DNA of 64,000 bases, taken from contig NW_020949602.1 in the NCBI RefSeq assembly GCF_900497805.2, positions 4,719,582 through 4,783,581 on the forward strand, given 5' to 3'. Shown piece by piece: positions 10,680 to 21,169 of the stretch. The notes under the pieces are model-generated. The model was not told the DNA's origin, did not search any database, and saw nothing but the letters and a program-made list of their open reading frames with translations. Position 1 is the stretch's first letter. Each line of letters starts with the position of its first letter. This DNA is from Vombatus ursinus. Lineage: Eukaryota > Chordata > Mammalia > Diprotodontia > Vombatidae. A program made the translations under genes and the position numbers.

Positions 10680-11239
10680 TTTAACTCTTATTGCACTACC
10701 CATAAGTAAGTACCTATCACTTAGAGAACTTGTACTCATTACCATTTCTATGTGATGGCTAGAAGGCTTTGGGCCTGGAGTATGGTTGTAATTTTGCCTC
10801 CGTGATTCACAGGAATTCCTTTGAAGTGTACCCAGATTCCTATTCCTAATAGGAAAATTCTTATCCATTAATAACACATACATAAACATAAACACACACA
10901 CACACACAATAATTGTTGGAATACCGGGATGTAGTAAATGGCAGCTATAAAGGACTTAACAGACAGATTTGCTAGCACCTGGTTCCCTCAAGACATTTAT
11001 CAAGGGAGAGGGATAGTGGCTGGGCCTATCATTTCCCTGTTAGAAGGATCTCCTGCAAGAGCAAACCTCCTCTGCTGATGCAGATCAGTACCTTGAGTCT
11101 TAGAAAGTTGCCAAGGGCATAGAGAGATCATAGGACAGGAAGCCAGGATGTGTCAAAGGTAGTCCCTGCACCTGGGTCTTTCTAGCACCATGGCCAGCAC
11201 TGTAACCTGTACACCCTACTACCTCTAGTGCTCACAAAG
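10680..11239. other. unassigned noncoding sequence with short (CA)n
   Basis: Contains an 8-unit (CA)n at about 10892-10908. The rest is unique-looking, with no exon signal. Confidence 0.4.
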
Positions 11240-11325
11240 TTAGTCAGAAAGCATTTATTATTCACTTACAATGGACCAGACTCTGTGCTAGGTGGAGGTC
11301 ATACAAAGGAAGGTTAAAAAGCAAA
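11240..11325 (-). repeat. L2 3' end, reversed
   Basis: 'aaagcatttattattcactt' and 'gactctgtgctaggtgga' are the reverse complement of the L2 tail. Confidence 0.6.
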
Positions 11326-11483
11326 TGAGGTAATCAACCTAAAGTGATTTGGAAACCTTAAAAACTATATTACTGTTATGAAGAGTACTGAGTCTTCTCA
11401 GAGTAGAAAAACAATTAAAGAATATGTATTCATAGTGTAATATAAAATATAAATATTAGCTTTTTATTAATTGTCTATGAAAA

Positions 11484-11718
11484 TGTTATTGTTGTTCAGT
11501 TGTTTTCAGTTGTGTCTGACTCTTTGTGACCCCTTTTGGGGTTTTCTTGGCAAAAATACTGGATTGGTTTGCCATTTCCTTCTCCAACTCATTTTACAGA
11601 TGAGAAAACTGAAGCAAATAGGGTTAAGTAACTTGCCCAGGGTCACTCAGCTAGTGTCCGAGGCCAGATTTTAACTCAGGTCTCTGGCACTCTATCCACT
11701 GTGCCACCTAGATGCCTC
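11484..11718 (-). mobile_element. MAR1-like CORE-SINE, reversed
   Basis: 'cagttgtgtctgactctttg', 'ggggttttcttggcaaaaat' and 'cactgtgccacctagatgcc' are present. A small internal deletion removes the 'cacagctagtaagtgtctga' area to 'cagctagtgtccga'. Confidence 0.88.
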
Positions 11719-11814
11719 ATTTTATATCTAGTCTATTCTACATGGGAGATTTTATCAGTGTTACTTTGCATACACTCATAAGGATGGAGCTCAGTGACTG
11801 GCCTCCAGTAATAA

Positions 11815-11940
11815 ATAGATGAGAAAAATGAGGCACAGAGTAGGTGCCCAAGCTCATACAACTGATACAGAGGAAAAATAAGCTTTGAATACAGGTTTTC
11901 TAATGATGAAGTCCACTAGAGTACAAGTCAAAGCAGGTGA
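11815..11940 (-). repeat. MIR remnant, reversed
   Basis: Weak similarity only: 'aaaatgaggcacagagtagg' and 'gaatacaggttttctaatga'. Confidence 0.4.
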
Positions 11941-11944
11941 TCAA

Positions 11945-12640
11945 AGCCTATACAGGGAACAGGTAAGATGGGAAACAAAGCATTGGAGTTCATAGGGAAG
12001 AGGCATTGGACAGCTCTCAGATAGAAACAGAGTAATGGCTGTTTGTACCCAATTTCTGTCATTGTTATTTGGGAACGGGAAAGGATGAATAAGGAAACTC
12101 ACAAACTGTGTCTCATTACTTGGAGATCACCAGAGAATAAGAGCTCTGCTAAGATATCTGTCTCCTACCATGCTCCAGGTCCTATAATTCCATGGGTGTT
12201 AGTTATTTCCCTTAAGCACATAATGCTGAGACCCAGTGGACCCAATTGAATTCCCAGATTGTGACTCAATCAGGGCACACTGATTACACTATGAGGCTCT
12301 ACAGGTTTCATTCCAAGGAACAGCAGGTGGGAGTGAGTTAGATAGATTTGAGGATCTCAGGCAACTGATCTGCCCAGGACCAGTAGTAGTGTAATATTCC
12401 AGCCCCACCCCCCACTCGGAGCTACTTCCCAAAGTTAAATAAATACAAATCTCGTTTTAGAATGATTAGGTGGCCTGAAAGGGTTTCTACTGATAGCTCA
12501 TAGAAATGAGTGCTATCCCTCTGCAGAGAGAAGTTAAGGCAAGCCCTCCAAGGAATCAGTTCTTAGCCTCCCCCCAAAAAGGACCTATCAGCAGTGACCC
12601 CTACTTCTACTGCTCTTGGTGACTTGCAGAATGTTGGAAG
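11945..12640. other. unassigned noncoding sequence
   Basis: About 700 bp with no named repeat; open frames reach at most 68 codons. No splice-bounded coding stretch seen. Confidence 0.4.
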
Positions 12641-12784
12641 TGTAAGGAACCCTAGACATCATCCAGAAACCTAAGTAATGGCTATGGCATTGGAGTGGCA
12701 GGCAGGAAGAACTACATGGAAATCTCTCCTCTAGTGCTTATCAGTTGGGTGGCCATGTGCAAGGTGCACAGATCGTAGCTTTTG

Positions 12785-13160
12785 AGTTGGGAAGAAGAAC
12801 TATCTAGTGGTCCTCTAACTCAACCTTCTTATCTTTGTAGTTGTTGTTCACTAGTTTCACTTTTGTACAATTCTTCATGATCCTATTTTGTTTTTTCTTG
12901 GTAAAGATGCTGGTGTGGTTTGTCATTTCCTTCTCCAGCTCATTTTACATAGGAGGAAACTGAGGCAAACAGGATGAAGTGACTTCCCTGGGGTCACATA
13001 GCTACTAAGTGTCTGAGGCTGGATTTGAACTCATGAAGATGAGTTTTCCTGACTCCAGGCCCAGAGCTCTGTGCACTATGGTGCCACCTAGCTGTCTCCT
13101 CCTTATCTTACAGGAGGAAAAAATAAGGCCAAGAAAAGTTGTAGCTTGCTCAAGAATCTT
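12785..13160 (-). repeat. MIR3, reversed, split by a MAR1-like SINE
   Basis: Left part 12785-12838 ('gtggtcctctaactcaacct') and right part 13099-13160 ('aggaggaaaaaataaggcca') join into one reversed MIR3. Confidence 0.7.
12839..13098 (-). mobile_element. MAR1-like CORE-SINE, reversed, nested in MIR3
   Basis: 'gtttgtcatttccttctcca', 'gtgacttccctggggtcaca' and 'tatggtgccacctagctgtc'. Flanks TTCTTATCTT and TCCTTATCTT are a probable target duplication. Confidence 0.85.
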
Positions 13161-13329
13161 CTCTGAACTTCATTCTTCTCCTTTATAAAAACAGGAATAA
13201 TACCCATAGTACTTAATGCATAGGCAAATAGATAGATAGACAATTAGAGATAATATAGATCACTAGATAAGGCATTTATTAAGTACTTTACTAATTGCCA
13301 GGTACTATAATAAATGCTGTGCTTATGAT

Positions 13330-13545
13330 AATGACAGCTGCTGGCTTAGTGCTTGTAAAACACTTTATGTGTGTTATCTACTTTGGTAAGTTATCTACCT
13401 GGGAGGTAGGTGCTATTATAAATATAGTTTCGCAGATGAGGTAACTGATGCAAGTGATGTGCCCAGAGTTACACAGCTTGTAACTGTTTAAAGCTGGATT
13501 TGAACTCACTCCTTCCTCATGCTGCCTGGCTGCCTCAAAGTTCAA
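13330..13545 (-). repeat. MIR-type SINE, reversed
   Basis: 'gggaggtaggtgctattat', 'gatgtgcccagagttacaca' and 'tggatttgaactcactcctt'. An L2-like tail fragment precedes it at 13265-13330. Confidence 0.75.
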
Positions 13546-13819
13546 AGCATTTTGTAAATGATGCCGTTGCTGCCAGCTATTATTTCCCTGCTCTCTGTCC
13601 ATTCATATTGCACACTCTGCATTTTGAAAAATGTTGGAATCCATCATATGATTCCTTTCTCACAATAGCCACATGTCTTAGGCCACACTAGCCCCAAATT
13701 CCTGTGAATCAATGAGGATAAAAACAAAAAGTGAGGTCTCTCAATTCCAAATACCTTAACCCTCCAATCTTTCTCCTTCAACTGGTCTAGCCATACAGTC
13801 TAGACTGATAAATCTTCAT

Positions 13820-14330
13820 TAATTTATTGAATTCAAGCAACAAGCAGCCATTAAGTATCAATTACATGCCAGACACTCTACATGGTACCATGGATCAGAT
13901 GACAAAGTTTCTCTAACTCTCCCCTTCAAAGTGGTTATATTCTACTGGGGGGGAAAGAGCCTGTACATAGAGAGTTCAGTACAAAATATATACAACCTAA
14001 TTTTCAGTGGGAGGGCCCTAGCAGCTGGTGGGATCAAGAGAGGTTTACTATAGGAGGTACCATGATCTGTGCTTTGAGTGAATCCAGGTATCCTAGAGGT
14101 GAAGAAGGAGTACAGGCATGGGGAGAGCCTTGTGCAAAGGCACAGAAATGGGAAATCCAATGCTATGTACAAGGAACACCACGAGGACAGTTTGGCTGGA
14201 GCAGGGAGTGCATGGGGAAGAATGGTATATAATAAGCCTGAGAAGTTTGGCTGGAGCCTGTGAAGGGTTTTAAGGAGCAGTTTGGATTTTCTCTTAGAAG
14301 CAAAAGGAAGCATGCAATGTTCTAAAATGT
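13820..14330 (-). repeat. L2 LINE 3' portion, reversed
   Basis: 'agtatcaattacatgccaga', 'ggtttactataggaggtacc' and 'gtgcaaaggcacagaaatgg'. The 123-codon minus-strand open frame at 13942-14313 is the decayed L2 ORF2 C-terminus, not a gene. Confidence 0.75.
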
Positions 14331-14524
14331 GAACTATGTAGGAAAGATTTTTAGGAGAGGAGATGAGCTTATTCTGGACTTCAGAGCCTCAGCTTTCCAT
14401 CACCTACCATTTCCACATGCAGTAAATTGGATTGATTTGTACAAGTTCTCCTTTTTCTCACCCAACTACTCAGAATTTAAAGACTGTCACAGCACAAAGC
14501 TTTGGGTAGAAAAGGGCAGTTTGT

Positions 14525-15058
14525 TTTAGCACAGAATGCTGAGCTTGAGATTAACAGCCTGAATCTCAGTTCTGCCTATTCCATTTGCTAGCTTTTTGAC
14601 CTTGGCCTTGTTATCAATCTTCCCTGTGCCTCAGTTTCTTCTCTCTAAAATAAGAATAAAAGCATTTCTTGCCTACCTCCAAAGCAGCAATTGAGACAGA
14701 TTTTCTCTTTTTTAGATCAAGCAAATACTATAAACCAGGACACAGAGCAAGCCCAAGAGGCAGCTACTGAAGAGATCATCAAGGCAGAGGTGCCATCTTG
14801 GGAGAAGCTCACATGGACTATCGCTACCAGCAAGAGAGTTGGGTGGGAGGAGAGAATTGCTTCTGGTAGTTTCCTGTTTTAATTATTTAGCTCCCTCTGT
14901 GTTCATCTCTGTGGCCATGCTTCTGAAGGACTCATGTTGATATCAATGCCCTGTCGTATGGCACTCCAGTCCTCTTGCCCTAGTTCTGGCTTTGTCTACC
15001 TCACAGGGCTGTTGAAAACACCAAATAAGATAAAATAAAGTGTTTTGTAAACAATCTG
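14525..15058 (+). repeat. MIR split by an unidentified 315-bp insertion
   Basis: Left part 14525-14679 reaches the MIR 'cttgcctacctc' position. The rest resumes at 14995 with 'tctacctcacagggctgttg' and ends 'aaagtgttttgtaaac'. The two parts are contiguous in the MIR model. Confidence 0.7.
14680..14994. mobile_element. unidentified insertion with 8-bp target duplication
   Basis: The block is flanked by CCTACCTC (14672-14679) and TCTACCTC (14995-15002). It begins CAAAGCAGCAATTG, and the reverse complement of its end is CAAAGCCAGAACTA, so it has short terminal inverted repeats. An 8-bp duplication fits hAT-type transposition. The body matches nothing I recognise. It holds a pyrimidine tract plus AG (14700-14715) followed by 55 open codons on the + strand. 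That could be a captured exon or chance. Confidence 0.5.
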
Positions 15059-15074
15059 TAGGATTTATATGTGG

Positions 15075-15155
15075 ATAGGAACCTCGGACACCATCTCGTC
15101 CAACTTCCACATTTTGCAGAAGAAGAAACTGAGGGCCCAGGAAGAAATATAGCTT
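15075..15155 (-). repeat. MIR3 fragment, reversed
   Basis: 'ggaacctcggacaccatctc' and 'ttttgcagaagaagaaactg'. Confidence 0.65.
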
Positions 15156-15159
15156 AAAG

Positions 15160-16050
15160 GGAATAAATAGAGCAGGGCCAAGATATGATAAGACCAGACC
15201 TCTAAGAATGTGAATCTATTCTTAGGATACACTAAGGGAGGCATCAAGTCCAGAATCCCTCCACACTTTACCCAGGTCAGACTATATCTGAGTTCATGTG
15301 TTCAGTTCTGGGTATCACAGTTTAGGGACAGCATTTTCAAATGTCCAGAGATGTGTGTCCAAATTCTTGAACATCCAAGCTATAGAAGAATTGATTGAAA
15401 GAATTGGTTTGGCATAGAGAAACATAAACTTAGGGATATGACAGCTGTGTTCAAGTATTTGAAGTACTATTGTAGGGAATGTGGGCAGCTAGGTGGTGCC
15501 ATAGTGCAAAGAGTACTGGTCTTGGAGTCAGAAAGACTCATCTTCCTGAGTTCAAATCTGGCCTCAGACACTTACTAGCCGTGTGACTCCCGTATCTTTG
15601 CCAAGAAAACCCCAAATAGGGTCACAAAGAATTGGGAATTACTGACAAATGACTGATCAACAACAACACAATTGTATGGAACACTTGTTTTACTTGACCC
15701 CAGAGGACAAAACAAAGAGTGATGATGGAAGTTGAAGACAAGTAAATTTCAGCTGAATGAAAGGGGAAATTTTGCAACAATTGGAGCTGTCCAAAAGCTG
15801 AATGAGCTGCTTTGGGAAGTAGCAGGTTCTTGCTGACTGGAGGTCTTCAAGCAAAAACTGAATGCCCGTTTCATGGGATCCAGAGAGGGGAAATATCTTG
15901 GCCAAGGCCAGACAAGGAATAAATGCCACTGGACCATGAGGGATCTTCAACCACATCATGTTATTGAGGGCTGTGTAGGTCTGGATTGGGCTAGATGGTC
16001 TTGGAGGGTTTTTCTAGCTCTAAGGTCTTGTGATGCTATGAAATTTGAGT
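15160..16050 (+). repeat. L3/CR1-type LINE 3' portion with a SINE inside
   Basis: Reads in L3 order: 'agttcatgtgttcagttctg', 'gtgttcaagtatttgaagta', 'gaggacaaaacaaagagtg', 'tggagctgtccaaaagctga', 'ctggaggtcttcaagcaaaa', tail 'tagctctaaggtcttgtgat'. The SINE at 15484-15670 interrupts it. Confidence 0.85.
15484..15670 (+). mobile_element. MAR1-like CORE-SINE, internally deleted, nested in L3
   Basis: 'cagctaggtggtgccatagt', then 'ctagccgtgtgactcccgta' jumping to 'tctttgccaagaaaacccca', so roughly 90 bp of the middle is missing. Target duplication ATTGTAGGGAA (15469-15479) and ATTGTATGGAA (15671-15681). Confidence 0.88.
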
Positions 16051-16059
16051 TATTATTAA

Positions 16060-16640
16060 GTATGTTATTAAAGCTCATTAAACTGTTAAATGAGAGGTTG
16101 ACAGTTACAAATGCATACCAATCATGTTGATGTCCAGGATACCCCATTTAGGTCCCTCATTGTCACAAATGACATTGATAGATTCAATCCCTTGATTTGA
16201 TTTCTGTCAGCAGTTCTACAGTCTCATCCTGGGAGCCTACATGACCGGGAGGGAGCCAAATGGAAATGCCCTCCTCTATCTGCAACATTACCTCTCCATC
16301 TCATCCCCAGGTGAATCAGAGGATCAGGGAAAATGAGGCATGTGATACCATATTATTCTTGTTTGGGGCTTGAATCTGTCCAATGGAACCAGGATTGAGC
16401 TGGGATTTCATCCTACAGATGTGCACAAAGTCTACATCCTGACTATGATGGCTACTTTCTAAGAAGTCAAGTAAAGGATACTGTTGGGGAAGTGACAATT
16501 ATTCAGTGTTCAAATGAAACTACTAAAGATGGAAGGTTGGTGTTTGTTTGACTTCCTGAGGAGAAGAAGGTTGTTTAGAGCATTGATCTTGAGTCATAAA
16601 TACTGAGTAAAAGGAAACCTGATGGCCTGAAAACCAAACA
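16060..16640. other. unassigned noncoding sequence
   Basis: About 580 bp with no named repeat. No supportable exon. Confidence 0.4.
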
Positions 16641-16657
16641 AAACACTAAATTTTGAG

Positions 16658-16950
16658 GCAGGGGACTTCAGTTCACATTCTAGTCCTACTTTATCAGAGA
16701 GGCAGTATAGCACAGTAGATCAAGTTCAGGGCTTGGCTTCATTAGGAAAACCTGGCTTCAAACCTCAACTCTGAAACTAACTAGCTGCTTCACTTCTGTT
16801 TTCTCATTTTCAAAGACTTGAGGTCCCAATCTTGGCTCTGACACATATCAACAGCAGTCACTTTGACAAGTCACTGGCCCCATTTTCCTCCTTTGTAAAC
16901 TGTGAGTGTTTGGATTAGATGACATCTGAGGTCCTTCCACTTTGAAGCTA
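16658..16950 (+). repeat. MIR3 with a MIR fragment inside
   Basis: MIR3 head 'gaggcaggggacttcagttc' and tail 'ggattagatgacatctgagg' enclose a second SINE head 'ggcagtatagcacagtagat' (about 16694-16815). Confidence 0.65.
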
Positions 16951-16954
16951 TCAA

Positions 16955-17345
16955 TCAACAAACATTTATCAAGGACTTATGTGTCAGACACTATGCTGGA
17001 CATTGATGATATAAAGACAAAAATAAAATGGCACCTGCCTTCAAGGAGCATACATTCTTTTTTGGTGGAGACAGGGGTGCATGTGCAAAAATATAATTGA
17101 TACAGAGTAACTTGGATGGTAGAGGATGAGGAAAGGTGCCATGTAAAAGGTGACTCTACAACTTAGTCACGAAGGAATCAAGAAATTCTAAGAAGCAAAG
17201 GTGAGGAGGGAGAGCATTCCAAGCCTGGGATCAGCCAGTGCGGATGAGAGATGAAGAACCACGAATGAAGAACAGCAAGTGGGTTAGTTTGGCTGGTCTT
17301 CAAAGTGAGTGGAAAGAAGGAGTGTGTGACATGATTGAAAACTGA
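16955..17345 (-). repeat. L2 LINE 3' portion, reversed
   Basis: 'aacaaacatttatcaaggac', 'ccttcaaggagcatacattc' and 'gagggagagcattccaagcc' match reversed L2 3' UTR and ORF end. Confidence 0.85.
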
Positions 17346-17379
17346 CAAGCTAGCTGTCTCTGACAGTTAACCTATCAGG

Positions 17380-17628
17380 AGGCAGATAGGTGGTACAGCG
17401 GACAGAGCACTGGGCCTGGAGTCAGGAAGACCCAAGTTCAAATCCAGCCTCAGACATTTATAATCTGTGTGAACCTGGTCAGGTTGCCTGCCTCCATTTC
17501 CTCATTTGGAAAAAGGGTGAGGAGGAATAATAAATAGCACCCATCTCCCAGGGTTACTCTGAGGGTAAAATCAGAGGATAACTGTTGAGTGCTATGCTTA
17601 AAGCACTATATAAATGTTAGCTATTAGA
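17380..17628 (+). repeat. MIR CORE-SINE
   Basis: Full length: 'gataggtggtacagcggac', 'caaatccagcctcagacatt', 'cccagggttactctgagggt' and 'aaagcactatataaatgtta'. Confidence 0.9.
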
Positions 17629-17785
17629 AGCCATTGAATCTAGTCTCCCTCATTTTAGCCATGAGGACACCTAGACCCACAGAGGGTAAGTGACTTGCCC
17701 AGGGTCATCTCACTAGCATTTGAGATGGGATTTGAACTCAGGTATTTCTGATTTCAAGTCTGGCATCCTATCCATGCTACAAGGG
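17629..17785 (-). repeat. MIR3, reversed
   Basis: 'tctagtctccctcattttag', 'gtaagtgacttgcccagggt' and 'gggatttgaactcaggtatt'. Lies head to head with the next MIR. Confidence 0.8.
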
Positions 17786-17787
17786 AA

Positions 17788-17985
17788 TGGGTTTCAAATG
17801 CTGTCCCTGACACTTATGACCTGTGTCATCATGGTCATGGTTCTTTCCCTCTTTGGGTCTCTGTTTCCTCATCTACAAAATTATGATAATAATATTTACA
17901 GTTGCTATTTCATAGGGCTGTAAGTAGAGAAGGACATCATAAAAACATGAAGATGGTATAGAAGGGTGACACTATTATTGTGACG
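17788..17985 (+). repeat. MIR CORE-SINE
   Basis: 'ctgacacttatgacctgtgt', 'ctctgtttcctcatctacaa' and 'atttcatagggctgtaagta'. Confidence 0.75.
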
Positions 17986-17989
17986 TTGC

Positions 17990-18320
17990 TGATAAACATT
18001 TTTGGTTTTTTGTTTTTTTTTAATGGCCCAGGGGGCTATATTTTGCTCCATGTGTGCCTTCCCTCTCAGGATGAACATCAAATGGCCTTTGATCTATGAG
18101 TAGACTGTCTCCATGGACTGCTGTGGCCCAAATACTTCATTGAGAAGGTGCTCACCACCTTCAGGAGTGGGACAGTTTTACTTTTTCCTTTTGTTTGTGT
18201 AGCCTGAACATGTAGCACCATAAATGGCATGAACTGTGCACTTACTAGATACTGGCTGAATTGAATTCAATCCCCTGGCATGGCTTTTCTAAACTTAGCT
18301 AGGCTGGTCCTTGGACAAAA
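17990..18320. other. unassigned noncoding sequence
   Basis: Begins with a T-rich run (18003-18025); the rest matches nothing I recognise. Confidence 0.35.
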
Positions 18321-18324
18321 GGCA

Positions 18325-18505
18325 CAGAGCCCATCATTAGGTCCAGAAGTCGTGGATTAAATCCCAGCTCAGCTACTTACTAGTTCTGTGACCTCAGACA
18401 AATCATTGTCTGCCTCTTGGCCTAAGTTTCCTAATTTGTAAAGTAAGAGTGTTGAACCAATAATCTCTAAGGTCCTTTCCAGCTTTAAATACTTGATTCT
18501 GTAAA
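18325..18505 (+). repeat. MIR3 CORE-SINE
   Basis: 'aatcccagctcagctactta', 'ctaagtttcctaatttgtaa' and 'taaggtcctttccagcttta'. Confidence 0.85.
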
Positions 18506-18839
18506 TATTTTCAGCTCAGTAGGACCTTTCCTAACTGATGATGTTGCTGGTGTTACTACCTTATCAGCCTGAGACATGAGAAAAGAGTGTTAGGATAGCC
18601 AGGCATTCTTACCACCACTATCTCCTTTCATTTTAAAGGAGGAGGGGAGATATAGACACAAAATTCTGTCTCTGTATCCCTCGATTCCATTTGGACCCAG
18701 ACATGACATATAATTCAATTTGTGGATCTCCAAAACACAATATGGCTATTAGAGTCTTCCCTGCTCTAGGTCCCAGGCCAGGCCTTAAGAGATGGGTTTG
18801 CTGCAGTCTTTCCAATGGGTAGATGCCATATTTAAATGC

Positions 18840-19070
18840 CAGTCAGTCACGAACCTGCCACGACCCCATCCTCTGAGAGCTGCTTTACTGAACACTGTAA
18901 TTGCCTGGATGCTGTTATTCATTTCGGGAGCTGTTGCCATTAATTAAATATTTTTCGCGGAAAGTTCCCCGTGACATCTCTTTGCTGCATTTGTGAATAT
19001 CTGATAAGATATACAGCTGGAACACTGGTACCTGCTGCCTTCCAAGGATACTCTTGTCCTAGATTCTAAC
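18840..19070. other. repeat-free island with TTAATTAA core
   Basis: Holds 'gttgccattaattaaatatt' (18933-18952) then an unusual 'tttcgcggaaagttccccg', and 'tgataagatatacagctgga' with GATA and E-box-like cores. Possible enhancer; inference. Confidence 0.4.
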
Positions 19071-19204
19071 TCTCCAAACACGGAAGGAATGACACAGTTT
19101 TAACAGAAACAAGGGTCTCTATTGTTAGAAGACTTGGTGGGGGGCTGGGGGGGTGCAGGCTCAGAGAGAGGGGCTGTTTAATGAAACGAAGGCATGTGTC
19201 AGAA

Positions 19205-19350
19205 CCTAATGATAATCCCTCACATTTCTAGTGTCTTTGTGGGCTGCAGTATATCTGCCAGTTAGCAACTTACTGTATCCATACTGATCCTATAAAGTAG
19301 GTAAAGCAAGGATTAAAATCCATATTTTCCAGATGAGAAAACTGAGGCTT
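19205..19350 (-). repeat. MIR fragment, reversed
   Basis: 'tcctataaagtaggtaaagc' and 'ttccagatgagaaaactgag'. Confidence 0.6.
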
Positions 19351-19510
19351 TTCATTCATTCAAGTAAATATTTATTAAGTACCTAGTTTGGGCAAAGGTA
19401 GGTACTAGGAGAGACAGAAAGTTTAGCTAGGTCATGGACCTTACCTAGAGGTAGTGTATGGGGATAGAAATACAAATCATTAAAGATACACAGGATCTGA
19501 AAGAGTCTAG
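19350..19510 (-). repeat. L2 3' end, reversed
   Basis: 'ttcattcattcaagtaaata' and 'tattaagtacctagtttggg'. Abuts the preceding MIR. Confidence 0.65.
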
Positions 19511-19717
19511 GATAGACCCGTAACTAGTCCAGGGTGACTGGGGCTATATTGCAGGGTGCTGACATCTGCGGTACATCTAAGGTTTCTCCTTGGGGTAGTC
19601 CTCCCACCCCATCAGCCTTTTCTTCAAGGTAAAGATATGAATGTTTTCTAGTTGAAAGAAATCCTTACTCAGAATTTTGACGTGATCAAGGGAGTCATCC
19701 TTTTCCTGAGGCCTGTA

Positions 19718-19937
19718 GTTGTTCAGTCATGTCTGACTCTTTGTGACCCCATTTGGGGTTTTCTTGGCAAAGATACTGGAGTGGTTGGCCATTTCTTTCT
19801 CCAGCTCATTTTACAGATGAGGAAACTGAGGCAAATAGGGTTGTGACTTGTCCAGGTTTATGCAACTAGTAAGTGTCTGAGGCTGGATTAAACTCAAGCG
19901 TTCCAGTTCTCTGTCCACTGTGCTACCTAGCTTCCCC
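19718..19937 (-). mobile_element. MAR1-like CORE-SINE, reversed, with 12-bp target duplication
   Basis: 'cagtcatgtctgactctttg' to 'cactgtgctacctagctt'. Duplication TTCCTGAGGCCT (19703-19714) and TTCCTGGGGCCT (19938-19949), one mismatch. Confidence 0.92.
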
Positions 19938-19949
19938 TTCCTGGGGCCT

Positions 19950-20350
19950 ACCTTTCCTCATTTCCTTCTCTATACCCTCTGCTTCCTCTCTGCCATTCCA
20001 GATTTGGGGTATTAGGTACTGACTTCGATGCAAGGGCCAGGGCCAGACATTCTGGGGAATGGACTTCCCCTCCTGTCATAGTGTGACTTTATCAGAATGG
20101 ATAGACCAGCAACTGGACCATTACTCCTACCCATCACCACACACCCCAGTGCCCACCATTGTTCATCTGAATTTTCCCTAGATGCTAGAATTTTCAGTTG
20201 TAGGTCTGCTCTGTCTTTGAGCAGAAATACCCACAATAGAGAAATGACTTGCCCAACAACACAGGGCTATGAATTCCAGACTTGGGTTTTAAGTCTAGTT
20301 GTCTTGGAATATTTGAAGAACTTACACAGAGAAGACAGACTTGATTTCAC
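19950..20350. other. unassigned noncoding sequence
   Basis: A weak reversed MIR trace lies near 20220-20310 ('gaaatgacttgcccaacaac'). No exon evidence. Confidence 0.35.
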
Positions 20351-20369
20351 ATAATCACATACTCACAAT

Positions 20370-20645
20370 ATGGCAAGGCCCTTCAGTGGCCAACGATTTG
20401 CACCCATCCTCAAAAGAGAATATCCATTTTAACAACTCCACCAGGTGCTCATCCAGCCTTTCCTTGAAGATCTCTAGTGAGCTGGAATCTACTTGCTCCT
20501 GAAGCACCCACTTCCATGCTGGGTAGCTCTCATTGCTAAAAAGTCTTGTTGTCTTTGCTGCTGCTGCTGTTTTTCCCTAACTTCAAGCCTAATTTTGCTT
20601 CTTGAAAACTTCAACCCATTTTCTAATACAATTCCACTGTATATG
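20370..20645 (-). repeat. L3/CR1-type LINE fragment, reversed
   Basis: 'tcatccagcctttccttgaa', 'ttccatgctgggtagctctc' and 'acttcaagcctaattttgct' are the reverse complement of L3. A short (CTG)n run is embedded near 20555-20570. Confidence 0.8.
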
Positions 20646-20654
20646 TATTGATTG

Positions 20655-21155
20655 ACTATTCCTGTTTTTACTCTCTGGGGTCAGAGGGCAGAACTTGTTC
20701 CACAGTTTGGGCCCCCTGGATAAAACAAGGAACACTTGGATGGGAGTTCCAGGGAAGCAGATTCCAGCTCCACATAAGGAAAAATCTTGTAACAATGGGA
20801 GCTGTCCAAAAGCGAAGGGGACTGTCTCAGTATATAGTCAGATCCTTCGTCCTGGAGATCTTCCAGAAGAGGCAAGACTACCATTTATAGGGTCTGTTAG
20901 ATACAGTAGGGATTCCTGAGATCAAATTTTGCCTCAGACAATAACCGTGTGACTCTGGGATAAGTCATTAAACATGTTTCTTCATCTGTAAAATGAGATT
21001 GATAGTGAGACTCAAAGGATATAGTGAATGGCAAGAGTTTTCTAAATCTTAAAGCACTATAGCAATGTTTATTGTTGCTGTTCCTTCACAGAGAGTATGT
21101 TCTGGATAGCCATTGAAGTCCCTTGAAATTCTCAAATTCCATGATTCCGTGATTT
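20655..21155 (+). repeat. L3/CR1-type LINE fragment split by a MIR
   Basis: 'ctggggtcagagggcagaac', 'ccagctccacataaggaaaa' and 'gggagctgtccaaaagcgaa', then after the MIR (20908-21085) the tail 'tcccttgaaattctcaaatt'. It faces the reversed L3 at 20370-20645. Confidence 0.8.
20908..21085 (+). repeat. MIR, nested in L3
   Basis: 'caaattttgcctcagacaat', 'gtttcttcatctgtaaaatg' and 'aaatcttaaagcactatagc'. Confidence 0.75.
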
Positions 21156-21169
21156 CCACATTTAACCCA

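Noticed and set aside
13942-14313. 123-codon minus-strand open frame
   Set aside because: It is the decayed end of an L2 ORF2, not a host gene.
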